In this document: positions 55,891 through 63,534 of the stretch, piece by piece
How positions within the stretch are numbered: position 1 is the stretch's first letter
Layout of the letters: every line of letters begins with the position of its first letter
Assembly (NCBI RefSeq): GCF_900172355.1
Contig: NZ_FWFZ01000019.1
Span: 22,664-86,663 of the forward strand
Source of the DNA: Roseisalinus antarcticus
GTDB lineage: Bacteria > Pseudomonadota > Alphaproteobacteria > Rhodobacterales > Rhodobacteraceae
Reading direction: 5' to 3'
DNA length: 64,000 bases
Position numbers and translations under genes: made by a program
Notes under the pieces: model-generated
Seen by the model: only the letters and a program-made list of their open reading frames with translations
Database searches by the model: none
Told to the model about the DNA's origin: nothing

Positions 55891-56387
55891 TTGCTGATCC
55901 TCGGGCGTGGGGTGAAACCGAAGAACTTCCAGCCGTTCCAGTTCGCGCCGGTGATGGCCCGCGCTGCGCCGGAGAGTGACTTGTACCGGCGACCCTGCCA
56001 CTCGAAGCCCTTCGTCAGCACCGTGACAGTGTGCTCAACGCCGTTCCATTCGCGGACCAGCTTGGTGCCCGGCAAAGGCCGTCGTGGGTCGGTCATTACC
56101 TGACCCGGTTCGCCGGAGACCACCTCCGCCGCCAACGCATCCAGAGTCCGCTGCGTGTCGCGGCCTATGCCGCCTAGGGCCAGTTCCTGGATGCGGTAGC
56201 CAAGCCGCAGTTCGAGGTTCTGGCGGCTGGTGTTCGGCGCGGGCGCGTCAAAGATCGCCGCCCATTTCTCGCGCAACTCGGGCACAGTCATGGCCTTCAG
56301 CGCGACCAGGTCCGCCAGGACAGCGTGGCCCTGCGCGAAGCCAAAGCCCGTTCTCTTTCCTACTGATTTCGTTTTGGTTTTCGTCAT
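55887..56387 (-). CDS. DUF2924 protein
   Basis: 166 aa. The pattern LADLVALKAMTVPELREKWAAIFDAPAP, NLELRLGYRIQELALGGI and LVREWNGVEHTVTVLTKGFEWQGRRYKSLSGAARAITGANWNGWKFFGF defines DUF2924, a family almost always encoded beside serine recombinases. The C-terminal strand-helix resembles the DUF4357/RAMA-like DNA-associated fold. It is translationally coupled on both sides. Confidence 0.87.
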   Translation of the reverse strand: MTKTKTKSVGKRTGFGFAQGHAVLADLVALKAMTVPELREKWAAIFDAPAPNTSRQNLELRLGYRIQELALGGIGRDTQRTLDALAAEVVSGEPGQVMTDPRRPLPGTKLVREWNGVEHTVTVLTKGFEWQGRRYKSLSGAARAITGANWNGWKFFGFTPRPRISK

Positions 56388-56605
56388 TCGTCCTCTCCAA
56401 CTCGGGTTCGCAACTGGTGACGACGACGGCGAACAAGAGCGAGGATGTCCAGCGAACTGTCTCGGTCGTTCGAAGAATTCTCGTTTATTGTCGGTGGGTT
56501 GATGCGATCCACGGCTGTGGCGAGGATCTTTGCGAGTTCCGCCAGCCGCTCATCGGCGGTCAGCGTTTCAGGTGGAGGGGCGAAATTGACGTCGGTGTCG
56601 GGCAT
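56384..56605 (-). CDS. Small first gene of the recombinase module
   Basis: 73 aa, MPDTDVNFAPPPETLTADER followed by LAELAKILATAVDRINPP and a basic C terminus RRRRHQLRTRVGEDE. It overlaps the DUF2924 start (ATGA). Small ORFs of this kind open many copies of the module, and a role as a helper or control peptide is possible. No domain is recognised. Confidence 0.55.
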   Translation of the reverse strand: MPDTDVNFAPPPETLTADERLAELAKILATAVDRINPPTINENSSNDRDSSLDILALVRRRRHQLRTRVGEDE

Positions 56606-57343
56606 GGCGGGCGAACCTCAGGTGCTGTTTTGCCCTGTGGTGGCCGCGATGTGGAATGGATTTCAAGTTAAAACAACGGGTTGGTGTATGACCGCGAAAT
56701 CAAGAGTAGCCGAGCGTCAATTTTGTGTGGCGGGATTGTTTGGAGAGATGCCGACTTCTGCCGCACCACGCAACAATCCCGGAAACGCCTAGGAAGCGTT
56801 ACTTGCAGCGTCGGGCCGCCGGGCGGTCGAGAATCCGAAGGCCGACGCTTAGGGGGGCGATTTCCCGAATCCCCTCAGAATCGATTGCTTTGGTCGGAAT
56901 CTTTGAGTGTCGCCGACGATCTGACGGCTTGGCCGCCATCTACAAATGTCTCTACTTATGTCACCTGCGCCAATTTTTTTTGCGACTCAGCCGACAAAAA
57001 TCAATAGTTTTGTGAGATGAGAGACAAAAAATGCCAAATTGATATAGTGACTTTTGTCCTGCACATTGTGAACATAGATGACAAAGGAAGCAACTATGGC
57101 GTTCAGCTGATCAAGGCGGCGACAAAGGTCCGGGCAATCGTAGGACCTGATGGCACGGTGGTGACCTGTTACCACGAACGAAATGGGCAGTTGGGATCCT
57201 CGCGCCGGACAACTCGGAATCGCCGCGCTAGGTGCGTCCTAGACTTTCAGTGAGTGCGGAACAACAAGCTCAAGCGGCGGCACTTCTAGAAAATGCCCAA
57301 CATGTTTCCTGAAAAGGGCGTTATTGTGCTGATAAAATTAATG
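56606..57343. other. A/T-rich interval upstream of recombinase module and IS630
   Basis: Contains one possible short gene (57017-57253) and, near 56960-57060, a run rich in A and T (attttttttgcgactc, acaaaaatcaatag, gagacaaaaaatg) that is likely to hold promoters. Nothing else is recognised. Confidence 0.5.
57017..57253 (+). CDS. Hypothetical short ORF
   Basis: 78 aa starting MRDKKCQIDIVTFVLHIVNID, with a central NYGVQLIKAATKVRAIVGPDGTVVTCYHERNG segment of plausible beta-strand composition. No ribosome site of note precedes it and no family is recognised. It lies just before the IS630 element. Low confidence. Confidence 0.3.
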   Translation: MRDKKCQIDIVTFVLHIVNIDDKGSNYGVQLIKAATKVRAIVGPDGTVVTCYHERNGQLGSSRRTTRNRRARCVLDFQ

Positions 57344-58487
57344 TATACTCCGAGTCCTGCAGAAGCCGAATTTGTTGACTTGACTGCTGGGTTTGGAACG
57401 ATTCAGCTATTGCTTATGATCCGCCCTGACTTTCTTTCCTCACCAGCCCGCCTCGAGCTTGAGGCTTGCGTGCGTCGCCAGCGCGAGGACCACGGTATTG
57501 CCCGTCGGGCAAATGCGATCTTGCTGCTCGACGACGGCAAATCCTGCCAAGAGATTTCGGATTTTCTATATTTGGACGACGACACCATCCGTGGCTGGTA
57601 TAAGAGCTACCGGCAAGATGGCTGGGACGCGCTTGCCTTTGACGGCTGGAAGGGTGGTCAGTCCCGTATGACGCAGGCACAGGAAGCTACATTGTGTGCT
57701 TGGCTGGAAGCACGCTTCTGTCGCTCGACGGTCGAGATCAGGGCCCATGTCGCCGCTGAGTTTGGTGTAAAATATTCCCATTCTGGCTGTATCAAGCTTC
57801 TGGCCCGGCTGGGCTTTGAATACCGCAAGCCCAAACCTCTGCCGCGCGTGGCATCAGCGGAAAAGCAGGCAGCTTTCATCGCATTATACGAGAACCTGAT
57901 GCGTGGGTTGCCTGCAGATGAAGCCGTCTACTTCGCCGATGCGGTGCATCCGGAATATCAGACCAAGCCTGCATTTGGCTGGGTGAAGGTTGGGTCAAAT
58001 CCAGCGGTTCTCAGCACGGCGGGACGTGGTCGTGTGAACATTCATGGGGCTGTGAACCTCGAAACCTTCGACGCACCTTTTGTCGAGCCCACGACCGTTG
58101 ATGGGGTCAGTGCCGTGCAGCTTCTGACCAAGGTCGAAGAGCGCAACCCCGACAAGCGTATCATTCACGTCATCTGGGACAACGCCGCCTACCATAAAGG
58201 ACCGGATGTCAGAGCTTTTCTTGCGAGGGCAGCCTGCCGTATCCATTTGATCCAGCTGCCGCCCTATTGCCCACATCTCAATCCAATTGAACGTCTTTGG
58301 GCGGTCTTGCACCATTATGTCACCCACAATCGCTACTACCGAAGTCAGAAGCAATTCGCCGACGCCATCCTTGCATTCATGCGTGAGACCATCCCGCAGG
58401 AATGGAAGAAATTCCGCGACAAGGTGTCAGATAACTTCCGCGTCATAACACACGAGAACTTTCGGGTTTTGGAGTAGAAGAAGTATA
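57344..58487 (+). mobile_element. IS630-family insertion sequence, apparently intact
   Basis: The ends carry imperfect inverted repeats beginning TATACT (57344-57349) and the complement AGTATA (58482-58487). They match at 17 of 25 positions by eye. The flanking TA is consistent with the IS630 target. The length is 1.14 kb and the transposase reading is intact. The downstream helicase gene starts 25 bp beyond the right end. Confidence 0.75.
57416..58477 (+). CDS. IS630-family transposase
   Basis: 353 aa from the ATG at 57416; longer in-frame starts run into the terminal repeat. An N-terminal HTH (CQEISDFLYLDDDTIRGWYKSYRQDG and TVEIRAHVAAEFGVKYSHSGCIKLLARLGFEYR) precedes the DDE domain: VYFADAVHPEYQ (first Asp), VIWDNAAYHKG (second Asp) and LPPYCPHLNPIERLWAVLHHYV (Glu). 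Tc1/mariner-type cut-and-paste transposition into TA is expected. Confidence 0.9.
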   Translation: MIRPDFLSSPARLELEACVRRQREDHGIARRANAILLLDDGKSCQEISDFLYLDDDTIRGWYKSYRQDGWDALAFDGWKGGQSRMTQAQEATLCAWLEARFCRSTVEIRAHVAAEFGVKYSHSGCIKLLARLGFEYRKPKPLPRVASAEKQAAFIALYENLMRGLPADEAVYFADAVHPEYQTKPAFGWVKVGSNPAVLSTAGRGRVNIHGAVNLETFDAPFVEPTTVDGVSAVQLLTKVEERNPDKRIIHVIWDNAAYHKGPDVRAFLARAACRIHLIQLPPYCPHLNPIERLWAVLHHYVTHNRYYRSQKQFADAILAFMRETIPQEWKKFRDKVSDNFRVITHENFRVLE

Positions 58488-58511
58488 TCTCGGATCGAGA
58501 GGCGACTGGAA

Positions 58512-60443
58512 ATGGTGATTTCGGCTACAAAAGAGCTCATAGTTCATCCACCATTGGATGAGATTTCAGACCTGCGACAGCCTTTGACGAAAGGGGAGCG
58601 CACGGTACTTGAACTGTTCACCCGGAAATTGCCTCCTGGCTGGGAGATTTATGTCCAGCCCCATCTGAACGGATTGCGTCCGGACTTCGTACTGCTCAAT
58701 CCCAAAGTCGGAATCGGCGTATTCGAGGTAAAGGACTGGGATCTAAATGCGATGTCCTATCGCAACGATTTCATGCAAGTTGGTGGGGGGCAAACCCAAC
58801 GTCCGATACTGCGCGCCTCCCGTGACGGAGAATCGTTCGACGTCTGGCCGAACCCGGTTCAGCAACTTCGGCGATATAAAGAGGAAATCCACCAACTCTA
58901 CTGCCCGCGACTCGAGAAGAAGAATGGTTTCGCCGTAATTACGGCAGGTCTGATCTTCCCCTTTGCCTCCCGCGACAGCGCAGCTGCCCTCATGGCACCT
59001 CACCAGACACGGGAAGAGCGCGAAAAATACCCTGCATACTCCCCGATCAGCGGCAGGGAGGCTCTCTCAGATGGCTGGTTGGAGAAAGTATTTCCTGAAA
59101 GCTCCCGGCAGTCTTCTCGGTACATGACACCGGATCACGCCGACGATCTTCGAGGGTGGCTCGTTGAACCGGACTTTTCGGCCGACCAGAGAAAACCACT
59201 GGAAATGGATGCACAACAGCGTTCTCTGGCCGACACACGAACGGAAGGGGGCTACCGTCGCATAAAGGGGCCAGCTGGCTCCGGAAAGTCCGTTGTATTG
59301 GCTGCTCGTGCAGCAAAGCTGGCGGCAGAAGGTAAGTCCGTTCTCATTGCGACGTACAACATCACGCTTTGGCACTATCTGCGTGATCTCGTCGCTCGCG
59401 CCAGTGGCGGACCTGGCTGGTCGAACGGGATTACCACATTGAACTTTCATGAGTGGTGCCGCCGTACCTGCCATGAAGCAGGACAGGGGTGGAGCGAAGA
59501 GTATTCGAGCCTCTTTGCAGGTGTACCCGAGAAACCTGATAATCCACTTCTGCGAAAGGAGTGGAGAAGACAGTGGCAGCCTGTTCTAGACCGCATCCTT
59601 AACGTAGATATTCCTGACCTCGCCTCCCGCGCTGTGGGCGAGCCGAGCGTTACGCGTTACGACGCGATACTTGTCGATGAAGGCCAAGACTATCGCTTGC
59701 CTTGGTGGAATGCCCTACGCCGCGCACTGAAGAATGGGGGCGAATGCGTGTTGGTCGCCGACGCGACCCAAGATGTGTATGGGACAGCCGGAGCCTGGAC
59801 TGATAACGCCATGCGCGGGGCTGGTTTCAGCGGCGGCTGGGCTCAGCTTGAGACCAGCTATCGATTGCCGAACGATGCGATGGACATGGCCCGATTTTTT
59901 GCGCAGAAATTTCTACCTCAGGAGACAATTGACCTCCCCAAACCCGAACAAGGCTCACTTGCCCTTCATCCATGTACTCTTCGATGGGTCCAACGTGAGC
60001 CGGAAACGGCTGCCACAGATAGTTGCGTTGCAGAGATTTTATCGATGCTAAAGCGGTCTGGACGGGATGGACTCGCCAATGCCGACATCTGTCTCCTAAC
60101 AGACGATCAAAGGGCTGGCGCGGAAGTTGTTCGGTTGCTCAGAGAAAAGAACATTAATGCCGTGACGACATTTGACGAGCGCGGGATAGAGTCTAAGCGA
60201 AACAAGATGGGATTCTGGATGGGAGATGCGCAGATAAAGGCGACAACGCTTCATAGTTTCAAAGGCTGGGAGTCCCGTCTTCTTGTGGTTCATATCACGC
60301 GCGCATTTACGGCTGATGCTCGCGCGCTGATCTATGCAGGCCTTACGAGGCTAAAGCGCAGCGTCCAAGGCAGTCATCTAACGGTTGTGTGCACAGCGCC
60401 AGAACTTTCAGAGTTCGGCCGACAATGGCCGGAGCAAGGCTGA
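58512..60443 (+). CDS. NERD-nuclease / superfamily 1 helicase fusion
   Basis: 643 aa. The NERD (nuclease-related) domain spans about residues 25-200; LRPDFVLLNPKVGIGVFEVKDW supplies Asp58, Glu72 and Lys74 of a PD-(D/E)xK-type site. The helicase follows: Walker A GPAGSGKSVVLAARAA near 253, LNFHEWCRRTC (motif Ia/Ib region), Walker B AILVDEGQDYRLPWW near 384, LVADATQDVYG, LETSYRLPND and TLHSFKGWESRLLVVH (motif V), with YAGLTRLKRS (motif VI-like). Such fusions are candidate nucleic-acid-targeting defence enzymes. No partner gene is obvious. The IS630 insertion immediately upstream may have replaced its promoter. Confidence 0.85.
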   Translation: MVISATKELIVHPPLDEISDLRQPLTKGERTVLELFTRKLPPGWEIYVQPHLNGLRPDFVLLNPKVGIGVFEVKDWDLNAMSYRNDFMQVGGGQTQRPILRASRDGESFDVWPNPVQQLRRYKEEIHQLYCPRLEKKNGFAVITAGLIFPFASRDSAAALMAPHQTREEREKYPAYSPISGREALSDGWLEKVFPESSRQSSRYMTPDHADDLRGWLVEPDFSADQRKPLEMDAQQRSLADTRTEGGYRRIKGPAGSGKSVVLAARAAKLAAEGKSVLIATYNITLWHYLRDLVARASGGPGWSNGITTLNFHEWCRRTCHEAGQGWSEEYSSLFAGVPEKPDNPLLRKEWRRQWQPVLDRILNVDIPDLASRAVGEPSVTRYDAILVDEGQDYRLPWWNALRRALKNGGECVLVADATQDVYGTAGAWTDNAMRGAGFSGGWAQLETSYRLPNDAMDMARFFAQKFLPQETIDLPKPEQGSLALHPCTLRWVQREPETAATDSCVAEILSMLKRSGRDGLANADICLLTDDQRAGAEVVRLLREKNINAVTTFDERGIESKRNKMGFWMGDAQIKATTLHSFKGWESRLLVVHITRAFTADARALIYAGLTRLKRSVQGSHLTVVCTAPELSEFGRQWPEQG

Positions 60444-60515
60444 GATCCGGCAGTGTGCAGAGGTCAGGGCGGCCAGAAAGAGCTGCAAATGGACCTTCGA
60501 CGAGGCCGATGACTA

Positions 60516-61238
60516 TCAATGCCTCGTCGCTCCACCCGCCATCCTGTCCGTCTCCAGCCGCAGCGCTGCTTTCCACAACGGCGTCTTGGTGAAAACGCTT
60601 TGCTCGGTGCTCCGGAAACCTTTGGCGCGGTCCATGTGCAGCAACCCTGTCCAGCAGAGAGGCCGAAGCACCTGGATGTAGAGGCGGCTCAGCACATCGT
60701 CGAAACCACCGGCAGGATCGGGCTCACCGAACAGCACCTGACGGAGGTCAGCGCCGGTCGCGCCGTCCTCGGTCTCGACGTTTAACACGTTCAGGAACAC
60801 GTCCCAGTTGCCCAGGATCGGCTCGTCGAAGCGCGAGAAGCGGGCGTGATTGACTTCGAACAGGTAGAACGGCGTGACGATGCCGAAGATCCGACCGGGA
60901 TGGCCAACCAGTCCCTGGCCCGCCTTGGTTAGCTTGAACTGTCCCTTGTAGTGCCGCCCGATCTTCAGCGCGATCACCACGTCGTGCAGATCCATCAGTG
61001 GGCCAAAGTCGATCTCGTTCAGCACCTTGTTGATGGCGAAGAGGTCTTCTTCGGTGTAGCCCGGCCAGTCGAACTCGCGTGCCGCCCAATGCACAAATAC
61101 CCGCTTGAAGGCCTTCGATGGCGTCAGCCCGATCCCGCCATGTTCGGCGATGTAGGCAAAGGTCTTTTCCAGCGCCCGCACCATCGGTGAGTGCGCCAGC
61201 GCCGGGTTTGCATCGTCGATCTGGCGGAACTCGATCAC
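60516..61238 (-). CDS. Hypothetical phage-island protein coupled to S24 repressor
   Basis: 240 aa from a GTG at 61238, one base after the repressor stop; an ATG start at 61184 is possible. It reads FRQIDDANPALAHSPMVRAL, EKTFAYIAEHGGIGLTPSKA, FKRVFVHWAAREFDWPGYTE, then LMDLHDVVIALKIGRHYKGQFKLTKAGQGLVGHPG. The LTKAGQGL phrase and overall helical pattern suggest winged-helix architecture. I recall similar proteins in Rhodobacterales phage-like islands but no name. Function is unknown. Confidence 0.65.
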   Translation of the reverse strand: MIEFRQIDDANPALAHSPMVRALEKTFAYIAEHGGIGLTPSKAFKRVFVHWAAREFDWPGYTEEDLFAINKVLNEIDFGPLMDLHDVVIALKIGRHYKGQFKLTKAGQGLVGHPGRIFGIVTPFYLFEVNHARFSRFDEPILGNWDVFLNVLNVETEDGATGADLRQVLFGEPDPAGGFDDVLSRLYIQVLRPLCWTGLLHMDRAKGFRSTEQSVFTKTPLWKAALRLETDRMAGGATRH

Positions 61239-61239
61239 C

Positions 61240-61917
61240 TCAGATCTCCCGCGCGAACCAGCGGATTCGGCCGATGATGTGGATTTCCTCGGCACTGCGC
61301 TCGTAGGGGCTGTAGAAGCCGTTGTCGGAGATCACGCGTACCGCAGGCGGTTCGCTGTTGGGGACATGCTCGAGCCGCTTGGCAACGAGCCCCATGCCGT
61401 CATCCAAAACGAAGATCCCGGGCGGGTTCGGCGCGCGACGTGTCATGTCGACCAAGACGGTGTCGCCGTCCAGAAGGGTCGGCGCCATGCTGTCGCCCTC
61501 GACATGCATGATGCGCAGCTGCGACGGACTGGCCTTGAGGCTGCCCTTTATCCAGGACCGGCGGAAGTGATAGGCGCGGCCGGGGGTGTCGTGATCCTCG
61601 GTCACCACCGCGCCGCCGCCCATCGACGGGCGCGGGCTGGCATGTGCGATCGCGACGAAGGTTTCGTCCGGGTTCTCGATGAAGGGTGGCTCGCCTTCGA
61701 CCTCGCCGATACCGTGGATCAGCCATTCCCGCTCGACTTTCAGCACGCGGGCAACCTCTGCCAGCTTGTCGATGCCGGGGCGTGCAGAGCGGCCGCGCAG
61801 GATGTCATAAACGAAGGAGCGATTGACCCCGGCCATCTCTGCGACATGAGCGGGGCTGAGCCCGAGTTGCTGAGCACGGGCGCGAAGGCGGTCGGAGAGC
61901 GTGTGATGCTCGGTCAT
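61240..61917 (-). CDS. S24/LexA-type phage repressor
   Basis: 225 aa from the ATG at 61917. The N-terminal HTH_XRE is LSDRLRARAQQLGLSPAHVAEMAGVNRSFVYDILRGRSARPG; the C-terminal S24 peptidase domain has VEGDSMAPTLLDGDTVLVDM with the nucleophile Ser near 141 and GLVAKRLEH with the Lys near 179. It is a CI-like repressor probably inactivated by RecA-stimulated self-cleavage; the cleavage Ala-Gly is not obvious. It is divergent from the gene at 62026 and faces the AGGAT operator cluster. Confidence 0.88.
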   Translation of the reverse strand: MTEHHTLSDRLRARAQQLGLSPAHVAEMAGVNRSFVYDILRGRSARPGIDKLAEVARVLKVEREWLIHGIGEVEGEPPFIENPDETFVAIAHASPRPSMGGGAVVTEDHDTPGRAYHFRRSWIKGSLKASPSQLRIMHVEGDSMAPTLLDGDTVLVDMTRRAPNPPGIFVLDDGMGLVAKRLEHVPNSEPPAVRVISDNGFYSPYERSAEEIHIIGRIRWFAREI

Positions 61918-61945
61918 GTTTTCCCCAGAGAGCTGTGGATCAAAT

Positions 61946-61995
61946 AGGATAAAACAGGATTGATCGGAGGCCGTCAAGGATTTAGAACAAATCCT
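61946..61995. promoter_or_regulatory. Cluster of AGGAT half-sites, candidate repressor operators
   Basis: AGGAT occurs at 61946-61950, 61956-61960 and 61977-61981, and inverted ATCCT at 61991-61995. The last two form the perfect dyad AGGATTT-agaac-AAATCCT (61977-61995). They lie between the divergent S24 repressor and the 62026 gene. Confidence 0.55.
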
Positions 61996-62025
61996 AAACA
62001 CTCAATGGCAGGAATCGGGGGTCAC

Positions 62026-62709
62026 ATGGAGATCGAGAAGGCGTATTTTACTCTGCCGGAGATCCTCGACCGCTGGTCCATCTCCGAAGCCGACCTGATC
62101 TATCTGGCGGAGAACGACAAGCTGCGGTTGTCGGTGCGTGTCTTCGGTGTGCCGGTGGAGTTGGGCGACTACGAGGAAAGCCCGGAAGGCGAAGTTTTCT
62201 CGATCCCATCCGAGCGTGGATATTACGAAGGGCTTCTTGAGCTGCATGCTCGCGATGCCTATTGGGTTTTCCGCAGCGGAATGGTCATCACGAACCATTT
62301 TCGGTCAGAGAACGCTGACTATGCGTCTCTCTATGGCGAGCCTGCCAATCTGACTATTGGCAAAGATGACCTTTTGCTGAAGCGCATAGAACGTGATCGT
62401 TTCGAAGCCGAGACAGGGTTCTCCGGCGCGGAGTCCGGTCCGCAGCTGCCAACCTTCAGCGCATCGCCCGACTATCACGAAGTGCGTTGCGGGGGGCACC
62501 AGTTCCGCCTCGGCCCGATCCAGGCGCAGGTTGTCCGCGCGCTGCATGAGGCTGCGCGCCGGGGTGAAGCATGGCAGAGTGGCAAGGCGATCCTGTCGGC
62601 TGCGGGCTCCAAGAGCCTGAAGATGTCCGACGTGTTCAAATCCCAGAAGCAGTGGCGCTCGCTGATCGAATCGAATGGTCGCGGCAACTACCGTCTGAAC
62701 TGCGGCTGA
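62026..62709 (+). CDS. Hypothetical protein divergent from S24 repressor
   Basis: 227 aa from the ATG at 62026 with GGGGG 5-6 bases upstream. An N-terminal MEIEKAYFTLPEILDRWSISEADLIYLAENDKLRLSVRV segment looks like a helix-turn-helix or mini-receptor, and the C-terminal part FRLGPIQAQVVRALHEAARRGEAWQSGKAILSAAGSKSLKMSDVFKSQKQWRSLIES resembles a winged-helix output domain found in phage regulators. By position it could be the antagonist or early gene controlled by the repressor. No family is named. Confidence 0.6.
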   Translation: MEIEKAYFTLPEILDRWSISEADLIYLAENDKLRLSVRVFGVPVELGDYEESPEGEVFSIPSERGYYEGLLELHARDAYWVFRSGMVITNHFRSENADYASLYGEPANLTIGKDDLLLKRIERDRFEAETGFSGAESGPQLPTFSASPDYHEVRCGGHQFRLGPIQAQVVRALHEAARRGEAWQSGKAILSAAGSKSLKMSDVFKSQKQWRSLIESNGRGNYRLNCG

Positions 62710-62754
62710 TTCCGACCCATCCCGTTCCGGCACGCGTGTCCCTCCGGCTCCACA

Positions 62755-62874
62755 GTGGGATGCGCAGGGGGATGAGAGTGGGATGGCAATCCCCCGCCAC
62801 GGCATTCGCCGCTGAGTTGGAAGGCTCAAACTGATCCCCCTCCGCATCCCACTTCGATCCTGACGACATCCCAC
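62755..62874. repeat. Array of four GTGGGATG boxes, two direct and two inverted
   Basis: GTGGGATG occurs at 62755-62762 and 62778-62785, and CATCCCAC at 62845-62852 and 62867-62874. The first and third are extended into a 19-bp inverted pair, GTGGGATGCGCAGGGGGAT (62755-62773) versus the complement of 62834-62852, matching at 18 of 19 positions. The array fills the space before the excisionase-like gene. Confidence 0.8.
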
Positions 62875-62924
62875 AGCAGGATTTCGCATCTTCCTCCCAA
62901 CGCAATGAGCGACAGGAGACGAAG

Positions 62925-63134
62925 ATGCAGCTCAAACACCTCAATCAGAAAGAACTGGCCCGGCGGTGGAACATCTCGCACCGCACGTTAGAGCGGTGGC
63001 GGTGGGCCGGAGAAGGCCCGCAGTTCATGAAGCTCGGCGGCCGTGTGGTTTACCGCATGGAGGATATCACAGCGTTCGAGCAGGACCAGTTGCGCCACAG
63101 CACCGGCGCTGATGCCCAAGCGGGTGCCGCATGA
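62925..63134 (+). CDS. Excisionase/AlpA-like HTH protein
   Basis: 69 aa. The helix-turn-helix LKHLNQKELARRWNISHRTLERWRWAGEGPQFMKLGGRVVYRMEDITAFE is the HTH_17/excisionase pattern with its wing (GGRVVYR). Such proteins regulate or drive excision of mobile elements. GACAGGAG precedes the start, and the stop overlaps the next gene (ATGA). It lies 50 bp after the GTGGGATG array, its likely target or that of a partner. Confidence 0.8.
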   Translation: MQLKHLNQKELARRWNISHRTLERWRWAGEGPQFMKLGGRVVYRMEDITAFEQDQLRHSTGADAQAGAA

Positions 63135-63490
63135 TGGTCCGGCTTGATGATTTTGCGGCTGACCGGGTGGTGCCGTTCTGCGCCGCTGGCGGTCTGGACG
63201 AGGTCGGGTTTTGCGCCTGGATCGCGCAGGCTAAGCCCGGCGAGACTCTGATCTATCACCGCGGGTTTCTGGCAGTCGATGCCACCGCCGTTCTGTCGAA
63301 TCTCCCTGCCGACCGTCAGCGCGCCTTGCGTCAGGTCGCGGCCGCCGCCCTCCGCGCGGCCGAACAGAACCTCGTGCATCTCGTTCAGGCGCGGATCGGC
63401 CCAGACCACTTCGCCTACATCGCCATCGCCCGGCCCAAGCCCCGATCCAGCGGTGCCGCTTTGTCGGTCCGCCTGCTCGAGGCCGCGTGA
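63131..63490 (+). CDS. Hypothetical phage-like protein
   Basis: 119 aa, coupled to the HTH gene through ATGA. It reads DEVGFCAWIAQAKPGETLIY, HRGFLAVDATAVLSNLPADR, then ALRAAEQNLVHLVQARIGPDHFAYIAIARPKP. The pattern of a compact alpha/beta protein with a YxRGxLA-like strand is common in gene neighbourhoods of phage-type elements, but I do not recognise a function. Confidence 0.6.
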   Translation: MMVRLDDFAADRVVPFCAAGGLDEVGFCAWIAQAKPGETLIYHRGFLAVDATAVLSNLPADRQRALRQVAAAALRAAEQNLVHLVQARIGPDHFAYIAIARPKPRSSGAALSVRLLEAA

Positions 63491-63534
63491 TGCCCGCCTT
63501 CCAATCCTTTTTCACCGATCACGGAGATCCTTTC

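Noticed and set aside
58512..60443. Gabija-type helicase (GajB)
   Set aside because: There is no OLD-family GajA partner nearby and the protein carries its own NERD nuclease domain.
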